A stretch of DNA of 64,000 nucleotides from Ditylenchus dipsaci (GCA_004194705.1 SADC01000119.1:175132-239131), one strand, 5' to 3'; shown: positions 1 through 11,798, counted from the stretch's first letter. Notes: generated by a model from the sequence alone, not told the origin. Numbers and translations: made by a program.

Positions 1-79
1 GCAAAAAAAGTTTGCCCTTTTATGACAAGGAGTACCCTAGTGCCTAGCCTATGTGCCATACAAAACATATTGTTTGCAG

Positions 80-3000
80 GACGCCGATTCAATCAGTCAA
101 TTCCACCAGTTTAAACTTCACTCCAAGGGAATTTGCATTGCGAGCATCAGTCAGTCCAATTCTCCCTCGTCTGGGGAATCAGAGGCCACAGCCAATGTCA
201 CTGTGCTATTCACCACTGCAAAAGTGGCAGCTGATTATTTGAGTGGTCGTCTGCGACAGTGGAACGGAGCCAATGGAATGGGTGATCGAGTCCATGTTAT
301 GGTTGGCGAGTCACATGACTTTTACTTGCATGACCCCACCAACTTGGCCCACTACTCCGGCACTGTATCCATTCAGCCAAAAGTGAGTGAAATAACTAAG
401 ACAAAATAATTAAAGCTGGATGTTTAGGATGTGATGCATGCAGACTTCCGAGAATGGTTGGAAGGTGTCACTCCACTCACTCTCCCAGAAACATGGTTTT
501 GGCGACATGTGGAAGAGTACTGGCACTGTGCTTTGTCACTCAGAAATAAGGACTTGTACCAGGGTAGAATGTGCACTGGCGATGAGGTTAATGATTGCAA
601 TAATAAAATTTTGGCAATCGAAAGTTTTTCTTTTAATTTTGCGGGTATATGATGGACACTGTGTCTGCCATCGATTACTTAAGTTAGAAAAAAATTATTA
701 TGAAGCAGACTTGAGTTGAGAGCTCAAAGTCGCTCCAATCAGTCATTAAAGAAAATAGACTAGAATTGGTTAAGGCACAACCGTAGGAAAAAAATTTCAG
801 GCAAACCGTCTAGAGCCAATATTTTCGCCCCAGTTTCCGTGTTTAAATTTTGGCCTAGGGTTACTCAAACGGGAACTGCAAAGAAGGGTAAGGAAACACC
901 CATTGGAAGGAAACACCATTGAAACAAAACATTCTCGCAATTCTAGAACTTCACAAAGAAACGATTTCATACTCTAATAACCTCCAAATTAAATACTACT
1001 GTAGTTTACGACTCGAGAAGTCAAAAAAACTGGACACAACAAATATTTCTAGGCTTGGCACCGGGACCGTAATCCCGCTGGAATCCCGGTATCCCGGTCC
1101 CGGGAATTTCGAAAATCCCGGTCCCGTTTCCCGTTTTATCAAAGTTCAAAAGTTCGAATAAGGCCAAAAGTAAATAAAGACTATTGTTTCCTATATAGAA
1201 TCATGTCCTGAGTACAGTTTGATAATAGCAAAATAATAAAAAAATTCAGCTACCAAAACCGCAGTACCGGAGTTTTCACCGTATATTTTCTTAAAAGCCA
1301 ACGATTCGCCCTGTATTTCTAAAAATTATATAGCTATATTTTTGTCTTAAAAATATACTTCTCAATTCTAATATTTGTCTATGAACCGACTGCAGTTTTG
1401 CGGGACTTCACACGTAGCGACAGAACCAAGTGGTCGTCCAATTGGAGTAAAATTTTTTTTCCGTTTTTGAGTTCCAAGACCTATTTTCTGCACTAATTAT
1501 AGCATTCAAAAGGTCGTTTGACAGTAGTGAAACTACGTTTTTATGCTACTTGAAAAATCGCGTTTCCCGGCGGGATTCCCGGTATTTTTCAAAATCCCGG
1601 TCCCGTTTTCAAAAAATTTTAAAATCCCGTCCCGGTTTCCCGTTTTCACTCCAAATGCCAAGCCTAAATATTTCCTAGTAAATCTGCAGGAATTGTCGCG
1701 CGGCATCTTCCGGAATAAAGAAAATTTTAGTTAATCCATCAAATGTGGCACCGCAATTTTTCACCCTTATCGGGAAAAATTTCGACCTGCAAATTTTACA
1801 TGTCAAGGAAAGTGTATGATTTTCAATAGCTCTTATGTGGTACTCTCTAAAAGTATACAAATGACGACAAAAAGATTAATCTGATGGGGTTTGCCCAAAA
1901 AATCGATACTTTAGCACTTTCAAAATTTTTGATTTAACAGTAATGACAGCCAATGTGAAGTGATTATTTGCAGCTACTCAACGTGCCTCAAATGGGTCGT
2001 CTGACCAAAGCAGGCTACCTCTCCAAATCAGTGGAAATATTGCTTTTGGCAGCTGATCAAGTGCATCGTAAACTTTGTCCCTACCAATCCGGTATATGCC
2101 CTGAGTTTGCTGAGCACGGAAGACTGCTTATTCGCAACCTGCTAGCTGAAACAGTAATAGAAGAGGAGTTTGAAGTGCTTGAATTTCAGCCCATAGACCA
2201 TCATGGTATGGACAATTCATACTACCTTTATCTAATCCCATTTATACAGGAAATTTTGGCTATAAGCTACTATCTAACTACTCGGCTAGAGCTGGTTTCC
2301 ACCAACTGGACAACTACAAGTCTTATGCCAATGGTGTCCAGCTGTCCACATCCCAGCTACTAACTTCGCAGTGCCAGGTGTGCAAATGTATCTTTGCCTT
2401 GCCATCCACATCAACTTCTCAGCGCAGATTCTCGCCCTCTTCCAGTGACAAAACAGAGGCCAGCAATCGGGAGGAGGTCTTCCATGGATCCTATATCAAA
2501 AAAGTGCCGGCTGGGTCCAACAATGTGGAGGAACTACTAGTTTACGATGCTGTAAGTGAAAGACGATTGGATTTGATTAGCATGGATTTGATTTGCAGGA
2601 CTTTGAAGCATTGAGTGGAGAGGAGTGGCCCAGCAGAGACACCTTCAAATATGTGTTCTTGTGCTTGACCACAGTGTTCACTGTGTTAGCTCTGGCTACG
2701 CTCATTTTGGTGTGCGTCAAGATGTACTTCCGTATCGTCAAAGGCAACCAATCATTGGGAATATTACTGTTGTGGGCATTATACTACTTTACACAACTAC
2801 CTATAGCTTTGTTAGTGAGCCATCAGATGGGGTGAGTTGGCATTTGAAATCTATGATACCGCAATGCTTGATTAATTACCCACACTAATATTTAACCATG
2901 CTCCAATACTTCCCTCCATCCATGGGGACGCTTTATCTCAGTCCAAAGCAAATATTTGCTGTTTATCGCGTTTTCTTCATTAACACGAGAATGTCCGACC

Positions 3001-5098
3001 GGTACTTGGTACCCGACTTGCGTGCATTGTAATGCAGTTTCAATTTCAATAACTAGAAAGAAATCGACTAGACCGGTCGGGCATTCTCGTGTTGAAGGAG
3101 CATGCCATGAAAAATTAAGGCGGGAACCAGCAAATTTTTTCAAACCATCCCATTTTTTCACACGTTTCGCGTTTAATCAGACATTGAAAAAGAAAAAAAA
3201 CTACCGGTCCCCGCCTTTCCTCCGTGTAACGCACGGACATGCTCCTCTAACACGAGTTCTACCAATTCTGCTTCTTAAATTTTCATTTTGCATCCAAAGT
3301 TTTCGAGACCGACCCAAATTTTTCGATTTTTAGACGGGAAAGAAATCGACTAGAAGTCGGGTTGATGACAGATCTACAAATTATTAGAATAGATTAACTG
3401 AATCCAGAGTAGTGTAAATAAGGCTTATGATTTTGGGTATTTCTTCCTAATTTATTTAATGGGTTACTGTCCTTCTTGTCTAAAACTCATTTAAACTGGG
3501 TCCATACGAAAGCCCTTTTTCCAGTCTTTGCAGTTTCATCTATCACCAAAAAAGTTGGTTTACAAAGTAAAAAAAGGTTACGTTGAAATTGAGAAGAAAT
3601 ATGCAAAAGTTGAGATTTGGGAAGGTGAAGATTTTGTATTGAATTTTTTTCACTATTGCAAAATTTATAATCTATTTTACCAACTTATTAAGATCTGTCG
3701 ATGCCGCATAATGCTGCACGCCATAGCCCACACTCTATGTTTTGGTGTTATGATAGTCAAAGCCATCCAACTGCAGAATTCTGAGACTCTAGGAGTGGTC
3801 CAAGGACATCAATTAAGTTACTGGAACTACTGGCTGCTCATGTTCTTCATTTTGGCTGTTCAGCTGGCTATTTCACTGAGGTCTTAGCCTCTTTTTGATT
3901 TCCTTATTTTTTCCCTTTGCAGGTGGCTAGCTGAACCTCTGTCCACTCTGGAGCCAAACTCCATTGCTAGTCGAATGCGGTGCTCATACTCCACTTCTAA
4001 CTTCTTCTTGGCTGAAGCCTACTGTTTTGTGCTGCTTCTCCTGGCACTCTTTTTGAACACCTTGAACAGGAATATCAAACGGAATTACAAGGTTGATTGC
4101 TACAAATTTAGCTAGATGAAGTAGTTTATTTCAGGCCTGTGCACGGGCCGAAAACGGGCCGAAGCGAGCCCTGGATTTTCTCTGACTTTTTCAGACTTTT
4201 GTAAAAAAGTTCATACCATCTGATAGCTAAGATTTCAGGCTACAAAATGCTCTTTTCCGGGCCGGGGTTTGAAATTTTTTTTGACCAACGGGCCGGCTTT
4301 TTTGTCAAAAAAACACCTTTTTTCAAAAAAACGTGGTTTTTCGAGCAAAAAGCCGGCCCGTTGGTCAAAAAAATTTCAAACCCCGGCCCGGAAAAGAGCA
4401 TTTTGTAGCCTGAAATCTTAGCTATCAGATGGTATAAACTTTTTTCTAAAAAGTCTGAAAAAAGTCAGAGAAAATCCAGGGCCCGCTTCGGCCCGTTTTC
4501 GGCCCGTGCACAGGCCTGGTTTATTTATAATTTTTAGGAAGCTAAATGGCTGTTCGGTGCATCTTTCGCCTGTACTCTAGTCATGATCATCTGGATACTG
4601 TTCCAAGCCTTTGCCAGCCCTGTTTACGTTGTCAGTTTTGTTTTTCACCTATTCAAACTTTACTCTTTACATCGTGCACCAGGCCCCCTCCCCCTAAGTT
4701 CACCACTTTGGTCACTGGAGCTGGGCAAAAAGAGACTTTATATGCATTTATAATCAAGATTTTTGCTCGGAATTGTAACTAAGGTAAGTGAGATGCGCAC
4801 ACACACATATGTTAGAGTCTAAAGCTTAGACACAAATCCCTTAAACTCCCAAGGGGGGTGCACTTGGAGGAGGGGTGAACTTGGGTATTTTTTATACATA
4901 TTTTTATTCTTTTTTATGTTTTTGTCATGGAGGAAAAGTCATTATTTTGAACTTTTTTAACCAAAATTTGAATTTTTTTCTCCCAGGAGGGGGGGGGGGG
5001 TGCACTTTGGGTTTTACGCAACTGTGAATCACCAAATCACCAATCGAAAAACCTATGGAAAATATTTTAGAACCATTATCTGCTTCCGTGGCGCAATT

Positions 5099-5151
<53 letters not shown>

Positions 5152-6467
5152 AGCGATCAATTTTTTAAATCTATTTCCAGTATGTTGGAAGTCTTGTTCG
5201 AGAATGCTAACTCTCAAGCCCTTGAGATTCCTGAATGATAATTTCATACTGAACACGATGGTGCCAATCACTGTGATAGTGTGGGAAAAAAGTTAATTAG
5301 GGAAATTCCTACTTCGACAAACAAGTAATGGCTCACTTATAAACGTTGTCGTTGGAATTTTTTTTAAAGGCGATTTACGCCAACAAAAACGACAACGCCA
5401 ACGACGACGACAATGAACCATAAGGATTTTTCTTGAACTTCAAAATGAAAACAGCTTGTTCTTTTCTTCATTCGGAAGCTGAATTTTCGGCGGATCTTTT
5501 GATGTACAGTGGAGCGCAGGTGTGGTATAGAAAGAATGGTACTTTAACTAAAAACATGTGGTCGGTGAGCTTAATTTTCACCGTGAAAATTTGTCACCTT
5601 CTAAGACCTTTTTAGCGCACATTATCTAAGTGCCGAGCAAAAACCATTGGCACCATCGTGTTCAGTATGAAATTAAGAGTCAGGAATCTCAATTACGGCG
5701 CTTGAGAGCCGGAGTGTTAAGTAAAAATTACCCAAATAGATGTCCCAGACCCCAGAAAAAGTGCACAACTTCCGTACGTTGGCCTATTTCTAAGTCCTGA
5801 GCCTTAACTTGTTGTTCCAAAGGGTAGTTACAGGGATTTTTTAAGGGGTTTTAAGGGCTTTCAGGGATTTTAAATCTGATAATTTGCCCGCGATCAATGA
5901 AAACGATTAATTTTTTTTAATTTTTTATGAATAATTTTCTTTTTTTTTTGTGATCTGTTTTTTGAAAAGATTTAATATCCTCAACGTTGCAAATAAATTT
6001 TGCAGGACTACATCACCATTCTGGAGCTCTATTTAATCGGCACCATCCTGCTCACCTTCCTGTTTGGACCCAAGATCTATGTGCTTCTAAGCTATGAGCC
6101 AGTGATTGTGGAGTGCACATATGGTCAGACCACTGTGCCAGACAAAAACTCTGATTTGTTTGAAGCAGACTGGACACCCAGTAGCGGAACTACCTCGCCT
6201 ACCTTCAGTTCCAGAACTGCCAGTCCTCTAGAGCATGGTGGAGTGGTCAAGAGTGACAGTAGCACAAGTAGCAACACTGAAGCTGCCAACCCCATCTTCC
6301 AAACAGTGCTTCGCAAGAAAAATGGGGTGCGAAGGTCTCAGTCCGAGAATGAACAGAACTTGAATGGAGGACTGGTGGTGGGTAGAGTGATGATGCCTGT
6401 GTCCACCTTGGCTGTCAACAATCTAGGCAATCCACCCTCTCCCCCATTTTCTTATAGACATGCATAA
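80..6467 (+). CDS. Metabotropic-glutamate-receptor-like class C GPCR, 5' end outside window
   Basis: Plasma-membrane receptor with an extracellular Venus-flytrap ligand domain and a class C seven-helix bundle. Exons read at 80-382, 428-586, 1974-2205, 2250-2551, 2599-2831, 3693-3880, 3923-4091, 4538-4627 and 6006-6467 (stop TAA). Phases agree throughout except for one missing base near 2741-2752, between TM1 and TM2. The ligand domain shows GICIA, VLFTTAKVAADYL, WFWRHVEEYWHC, MCTGDE and LLAADQVHRKLCP. The helices include TM3 ICRCRIMLHAIAHTLCFG, TM6 EAKWLFGASFACTLVMIIW and TM7 ending PKIYVLL. The nine-cysteine linker usual in mGluRs is absent; only CQVCKC remains before TM1. The cytoplasmic tail of about 110 residues is Ser/Thr-rich and ends PPSPPFSYRHA. 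Four introns are 42-47 bp; the larger ones are filled by repeats. A polyA signal AATAAA lies near 6546. mGluR rather than GABA-B is favoured by the WF..FW-like and PKIY motifs. Confidence 0.88.
1051..1665. mobile_element. hAT-like MITE with GC-rich palindromic ends
   Basis: Lies in the receptor intron 587-1973. Terminal inverted repeats AGGCTTGGCA / TGCCAAGCCT are followed inward by degenerate CCCGGTCCCG repeats on both sides. The 9-bp direct repeat AAATATTTC flanks it (1041-1049 and 1666-1674). No coding capacity is seen. Confidence 0.75.
2982..3093. repeat. Short palindromic element
   Basis: AACACGAGAATGTCCGACCG at the left is matched by its near-exact complement at the right (3073-3093), inside the receptor intron 2832-3692. 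No target duplication could be defined. The rest of this intron holds only related degenerate pieces (a CACGGACATGCTCC segment near 3235) and no recognisable coding exon. Confidence 0.6.
4132..4518. mobile_element. Foldback MITE, hAT type, 387 bp
   Basis: A nearly perfect hairpin with ends CAGGCCTGTGCAC / GTGCACAGGCCTG and a perfect 8-bp target duplication GTTTATTT (4124-4131 and 4519-4526). It occupies most of the receptor intron 4092-4537. The CAGG terminus and 8-bp duplication fit hAT elements. A diverged relative of the left end begins near 27574. Confidence 0.88.
4670..4800. repeat. Dispersed repeat fragment (GGTCACTGGAGCTGGGC type)
   Basis: The block from GGTCACTGGAGCTGGGC to AAGGTAAGTGAGATGCGC recurs, diverged and in both orientations, inside the foldback at 58342-59379. 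It therefore belongs to that repeat family and is not receptor exon. Confidence 0.6.
5082..5155 (+). tRNA. tRNA-Asn (anticodon GTT)
   Basis: A 74-nt cloverleaf. The acceptor stem GCTTCCG pairs with CGGGAGC, followed by discriminator G. The anticodon loop is CTGTTAA, giving GTT. The T arm is GGTGG TTCAAGC CCACC, and the A-box (TGGCGCAATTGG) is intact. A T-run at 5160-5165 serves as Pol III terminator. It lies in the same orientation inside the last intron of the class C receptor. Confidence 0.96.
5205..5724. repeat. Imperfect foldback repeat in receptor intron
   Basis: The segment around 5205-5272 (ending in ACACGATGGTGCCAAT) reappears inverted around 5643-5720. The centre (5340-5640) shows no recognisable gene. 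Its low-complexity CAACAAAAACGAC runs near 5370-5412 are unremarkable. Confidence 0.6.
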
Positions 6468-6567
6468 TCACTCGATTAAGAATTGCTTGTATTTGTATTA
6501 AAGACAGAAACTGCCAACAAAGCCTAATAGATGTATTTTGGGTTCAATAAAATCATTAAATAATGTA

Positions 6568-7811
6568 CCGTACTACCTCTAATGAGAGCCCATGTCTTAT
6601 TAAGAGCCCATGTCCTAATAAGAGCCGCCCCCCCCCTGGAGGGAGGTTGAAAAATAACAGCCCATGACCTAATAAGAGCCCCCCCTTTAATAAAAAAAAA
6701 ACTGTATTTTTTTGCTGGCTTTTTTTTGCTGATCGCAATTTTCTTTTTTGGTGTAATCTCTCATTTACAGTAAGTTGGATGTATCGCAAACTACGGAAGT
6801 GTTTCTGAAGAGGAAAGCGAACAAGTCGGGAGTGGCTCCGAAGGTGAAAACGAGGAGGTCAAAGCACAACGAAAGCAAAAGTCTTAATCTGCGAAATTCA
6901 AGCTTAATGTCGTCAAGTTTGCGAAGGAAAACGATAAAGCAAAAGCCGCCGTCAAGCTCGAAATTCATCGAAAGCAAGTGCGCAATTGGATGAAGCAGGA
7001 AAAGCAGTTGCACAAGATCAAGTAATAATTGTCTTTGCTTTTATTCATTGATTGTGATATATTTAGGAATTCATAGCCAGCAGAAAAGTTACAAGAATGA
7101 AGTTGCCCAAAGAAGGTCGAAAGAAGACGTTCAAGGAGCTCGACAAACAACTCGCAATCTGGGTCAGAGAGCGCCAGTCAAAGAAGCTTCGAACCTCTCA
7201 CACCTTCCTGCAGCAGAAGGCCATGCACATGTTTAATGCTGAGCAAGACGAAGCTGAATTCAAGGTTTGCTATCCATTTCTGTGCCTGTTTAAAAAGAAG
7301 TTTTAGGGAAGTAGAGGATGGCTCAGGCAATTTCTAGCGCGTCATAATTTTCTCCTGTGCGTTCCGAATACCGTCTGCCAGAAACCGCCAATCAACTACG
7401 TGAAGAAGATCGTTGATTTTCTGCTTTACGTCTCATAAGTGCGCCAAAAAAAACAAGTAAGATTTTGAGGATTTTGTGAGGGTTTTCATGTCTTTCTTTT
7501 AGTTATCAGCAGATTTTTGCTGCAGATGAGACAGCCGTTTACTTGGATCCTTCGGGTGGCAAGTGCATCGAATCTTTCATCTTTAAAAATGATGATATCA
7601 GTGAGCTTAACACCGCATTTCACCATATTGATTGTTAGAAAATTTGAATAAAATTTATTTGGTTTGATGATGGGGCGTAAAGATTTTCTTCGGCACCGAG
7701 AGGTTGAAAAATAAGGCCCATGTCCTGTTTAGAGCCCATGTCCTAATAAGAGCCCCCCTTGAAGGGAGGTTGAAAAATAAGAGCCCTGGGCTCTCATTAG
7801 AGGTAATACGG
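6568..7811 (+). mobile_element. pogo/Tigger-type DNA transposon, 3'-truncated coding region
   Basis: Inverted termini CCGTACTACCTCTAATGAG and its complement at 7793-7811 sit next to TA on both sides, as expected for the Tc1/mariner superfamily. Subterminal repeats AGAGCCCATGTCCTAATAAG occur on both sides. The element lies just downstream of the receptor polyA signal. Its ends resemble those of the MITEs at 17563-17796, 27249-27520 and 56500-56595. Confidence 0.85.
6870..7638 (+). pseudogene. pogo/Tigger transposase, N-terminal part
   Basis: Spliced coding remnants read as a CENP-B/pogo transposase. A psq-like helix-turn-helix (KFAKENDKAKAAVKLE, QVRNWMKQEKQL) lies at about 6895-7021. A CENP-B-type HTH (LDKQLAIWVRERQSKKL, then GSRGWLRQFLARHN) spans 7066-7430. 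The start of the DDE domain (FAADETAVYLDPSGG) is at about 7505-7560. Introns 7022-7065, 7265-7306 and 7457-7502 are 42-46 bp with GT-AG ends. The protein stops at HHIDC (7638), so most of the catalytic domain is missing. At 7434 TAA interrupts LLYVS.VRQKK, either a mutation or an indel error. Non-autonomous in this form. Confidence 0.82.
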
Positions 7812-7891
7812 TAGTTAAAATATGCAAGGAATGTCAGGTAAAGCCAGAAGTTCAAGCCAGGTATAGAACAAGTGTGACTATACAAAAACTT

Positions 7892-8652
7892 GGTTCTTTT
7901 CCATTATCGGGACCACCCTTCTGAAAGAATTTTTTCACATTTATCCGGAGAACATTACATTGGCGTATCCAGGGTGGTGCTAGCCGGGCTATAGCCCCAC
8001 CCGTCAGTATTTTTAATAAGGATTAGCCCCTTCCGTCAGGAAGGTTTTGCAATCCTATGTACGCCTCTGGAACTTTATTATAAAGGTGACAACGGTGTAA
8101 TGACACCCTCGATATAACAACACCCTCGATATAACAACACCCTCGATATAACGACATCCAAGCATTGACTAATTTGACTAAATTGAACTTAGCCCCCACC
8201 GCTCAATTGAACATGACCCCCCAGTCAATTCAGCTTGGAAGACAAAGGAAATTTTTTTTACATTTTCAAATACCAATAATTATTTTGCATAAAAATCACT
8301 GAAAAGACTCGAAAACAATTTATTTTACACTTTTTTGCAAAAATTTATTTGTATCGAAAAATGTAAAAAAAAATATTGCCTTGGTCCCCCAAGATGAATG
8401 ACTGTGGCTTAAGTTCAAGTGTGCCACTAATTTGGTCAGCTTTGACCAGAATTCAGTCAAATAAACCCTCGATATAACGACACCCCTAGGTCGGTCCCTT
8501 GGGGTGTCGTTATATCGAGGTCTGACTGTAGTAGTCAAGGTGATAAGTTTGATTATAAGCACCTCAATCACCACACTAAACATGAAAAAAACCTACTAAA
8601 TAACCGTGAAAAAAATCTTTCAAAAGGGTGGTCCCGATAATGGAAAAGAACC
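7892..8652. mobile_element. Terminal-inverted-repeat element carrying Tigger-like tandem ends
   Basis: Ends GGTTCTTTTCCATTATCGGG and its complement (8633-8652). An 11-bp direct repeat TACAAAAACTT lies at 7881-7891 and 8657-8667, separated on the right by four extra bases, so the duplication is imperfect. Inside are 'CCCTCGATATAACGACA' repeats (8102-8157 and 8465-8528), which look like a nested Tigger relative whose right end is TCTGACTGTAG. Confidence 0.6.
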
Positions 8653-9420
8653 GTAATACAAAAACTTTTAGTGGCGTGGAGAATGGCAGAGACAGCTTGA
8701 CTGGAGAGCAAGTGGCCTGAACCCATCATATATGCTGGAAATCCACTAAGTGGGTAGTCTGCATAAGGAACATAGCTAGAAATATGCGAAACTTACAATA
8801 CATTTAACTTTTAAAAACTGTGCAAACTTACAGTTTGTCAAGCTCAGTTCGATTAACTATAGTCCCATAAAGGGCATATCCAAACAAAGCTAATGGATGT
8901 TGTTGTAGCATTGGCGAAATTTTGTGATTTAGCCAGTAGACAAGTCGCTTCAAACCTACGACTATATCATCATCAATTTAAGAGTTAATTTTGCTTCTGA
9001 GCAAAGAGTTTTTTTGCCATTGAAGGCGTGAACCTTTAAAAGTATAAGTGAATATCGAAAATATGTATTAGTGAAGCCAACAACAAAATTTGAAGCTTTT
9101 TAAAAGACTCTGTACAGATAAAAAAAACTTCAGGACCTTGATATAACGAACCCTCGATACAAAGAAACCTTCGACATAACGAACCCCTCACCTCAGTTTC
9201 GTTGGAATTGACCAAAACACAATTAAGTATACCCTCGATAAAACGAACCTTCGATATAATGAAACCCTTAATATAACGAATACTTGTTCAAAATACAGCG
9301 AAGAAATGATCCCTCGATGCAACGAAAGCTTCGATATAACGAAGATTAAAAAAAAACCTTGCAAATAAAAGTGTTGATAAAATGAAACTTTCGAATAAAA
9401 TGTGCATTTATGCATGGAAG
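8653..9420. other. Intergenic; degenerate Tigger-end repeats
   Basis: No convincing gene. From about 9133 to 9340 there are many diverged copies of 'CCCTCGATATAACGAA', some changed to ATACAAAGAA, like the termini of the Tigger derivatives elsewhere in the window but without a clear partner end. Confidence 0.5.
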
Positions 9421-9449
9421 AAATAAAAAGATTACTCTTCTTCAGGGTT

Positions 9450-10844
9450 GGTTCTATCGGAGAATCCGGTCCCATTTTTGCCTTGGTCCCCCTGTTGTTT
9501 TTTTTTGCCTTGGTCCCCCCTGTTGTTTTGGAATGTAATTAGAATTAATTCTAGATCGGCGTTATGCAATTGTTTCTTGTCGAGCGTGATCAACTCAGTC
9601 AAAGGCTTCAGTTTGCTACAATTCGACTACGTCAGCTGTTCCAACTGTCAAGTGAAGATGTGCTATCTGTATTTGTTGGACTGAACTTGATCAAGAACTG
9701 TATGAATTGCAGCAAATGCGGAAAAGCGATGAATATCAACAAACGTGCCGAGTTGCAAGATGGGATACAAGTAAATTATCGTTTTATAAGACATTTTGAA
9801 AAGATTTTTTAGTGGAAGTGCAAATCAAAGGGTGTCCAGTGCTCATCCAAGTCAATTAGAGATGGTTCTTTCTTTTCCAAGTCCAGTTTATCGCTTTCAA
9901 CATTACTGCTTCTGTCATACATGTGGGCCGGTGATTTCGATAATAAACATGCTTGCCGAGAACTTGATCTTGACAAGAATACGGTAGTAGATTGGTTCAA
10001 CTTGTTTCGCGAAGTTTGCCAAAAGTAAGGGTTAAGCTAGAAGCCAATATATTTTTTATTTTTTCAGCTATTGTAACAATGCTAAATCGATCGGAGGTCC
10101 TTCGAAGATAATCGAGATAGACGAAAGCTGCATTAGTAAGAGAAAATACAACCGCGGATCAAGGCGACCAGGACATCAGCAATGGATCTTGGAGGCATCG
10201 AGCGTGGTGTGAATGGCAGAGCTTTTGCATTTTGGGTTCCTGATCGCAAGAAGAAGACACTGCTGAAGATTATCAGAAGAAAGATCAAGCGTGGAACTAC
10301 CATTATGAGCGATGATTGGCCAGCATACAGGAAGCTCGGGAAGCAGATGGGGAAGCCCATTGGATACAAGCACTTCAGTATTTGCCACAAAAGGAATTTC
10401 GCACGGTAATATATCCAAAATATTTTCCTAGTACATTGTTTTTGTTTTTGAGGAATGATATGGATCGAGACAACAATCCCATTCGAGTGCATACAAATAA
10501 AGTAGAAGGCTTTTGGATGCTGGTGAAACACAAAATTAAGCGACTCCGTGGAACAAGATCTGGGCTTATTTCTTCATACGTTGCCGAAGCTGTGTTTCGT
10601 CAAAATGCCGTCGTGGATAAAACAAGTGTGCTGGAAAAGTTATTTGGACAGGTTTCTATGATACATAGAATCGAGAATTATGATTCGTGAAAGTCTGTTA
10701 GTTTGTACATGTCCTGTGTTTAATAATCAATAAAAATGTCACAATCGGATACGAACGCGATAGGATAGGTTTTTGACAATCCCAAGGCTTAAGAAACAAC
10801 AGGGGGACCAAGGCAAAAATGGGACCGGATTCTCCGATAGAACC
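9450..10844 (+). mobile_element. Merlin-superfamily transposon, 1395 bp
   Basis: Inverted termini GGTTCTATCGGAGAATCCGG and its complement (10825-10844) extend inward through CCTTGGTCCCCCTGTTG. The element encodes a Merlin transposase on the + strand. A 29-bp perfect direct repeat flanks it (9421-9449 and 10845-10873), far longer than the 8-9 bp duplication known for Merlin. The shared CCTTGGTCCCCC word also marks the MITE at 41310-41558. Confidence 0.9.
9564..10690 (+). pseudogene. Merlin transposase, four exons, one frameshift
   Basis: DDE transposase of the Merlin/IS1016 type, which cuts and pastes the surrounding element. Exons 9564-9770, 9813-10024, 10068-10405 and 10453-10690, with introns of 42-47 bp. 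The N-terminus has CSKCGK and WKCKSKG, probably a zinc ribbon. The catalytic residues are visible as IIEIDESC (D1), TIMSDDWPAY (D2) and HTNKVEGFW (E, preceded by the usual HTN). The last exon ends at TGA after HRIENYDS. All exon phases agree except for one missing base at about 10185-10191 (HQQWIL to GGIERG). Apart from this the protein looks complete, so the copy may be young and the indel a sequencing error. Confidence 0.88.
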
Positions 10845-11028
10845 AAATAAAAAGATTACTCTTCTTCAGGGTTGGCAATATGTGGCTATAGGAGCAGCAT
10901 GTGGCTATACGAAGCCTCATCTTCTCGCTTTGCTGCTCTGGGCATGAGTGATCACTTAGTTTTCACAGATTCTTATTATTTATTGATAGGCCCTCTTTTT
11001 GTATTTACTCTGATTGACGCTCCGAGGT

Positions 11029-11683
11029 GCTTTTTCTGATGTACCTCTTATTAAAGGGAGGGTGCATGTTGCGTTGGATTTTCGAACATTGCTGTTTTGT
11101 TTTCTTAGCTGCATATTTTATTGATAATGGCGCATCTGTCAATACATCTATTGGCCAACTTTTCACGCAGAATCAGAAAATGTTAATTAGAAAATATACT
11201 TCGAAAATCTCACGGAAAACATAATAGTTGACCAAACAATTCATGCCGCATTTCCCTCACGTATCTCTTTAAGGTTCTTGTGTTAAGCCTTCTCTTTCTG
11301 GTTTACTTTTTCAGTTGTTAAGCAACATACCACTCAGCATGTAACTCATTGTCATTACTACCGTCTCAGCAGTAAGTTGCGCACTCACTGTCCAGAAAAG
11401 CAGGCGAAAACCCCAGTGACAAGAACACGATTTCGAATAGGAAAAGAATGTGTGGGGGAAATACGCATGAATGGTTTGGTCAACTTTTATGTTTTTATGA
11501 AATTTTTTGCAAGGTATTTGATTCCATAACATGTTCGGATTCTGCGTAAAAAGTTGGTCAAAGGATTTATTGACAGATCAGACATTATCAATAAAAGATG
11601 TGGTTAAGAAAACAAAACAACAACAGTCTAAAATCCCACGCAACATGCAGCTTCCCTTTAAAAAGGAGGGGTGCGCTTTTTGA
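11029..11683. repeat. Foldback element of about 650 bp
   Basis: The segment 11029-11185 (TCTTATTAAAGGGAGGGTGC, later CAACTTTTCACGCAGAATC) recurs inverted at about 11530-11683 with moderate divergence. The central part (11190-11530) has no recognisable gene. Confidence 0.65.
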
Positions 11684-11798
11684 ATTGACTTTAAGTTGAT
11701 GATACTTTTACCCAAAGGTTGAAAATAAGAACAAAAAGAACATAACTGAGGTTAGATAGAACATGTGTTTACTTGCACATTATGGGGCTAAGGTAGTG

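Noticed and set aside
3528..3692. Upstream in-frame extension of the receptor TM3 exon
   Set aside because: An acceptor AG at 3691-3692 joins in phase with the previous exon and gives the class C TM2-TM3 linker; the upstream residues are Lys/Tyr-rich with no family match.
6420..6467. Homer-binding PPxxF motif at the receptor C-terminus
   Set aside because: The tail reads PPSPPF, one residue longer than the consensus spacing, so I do not claim Homer binding.
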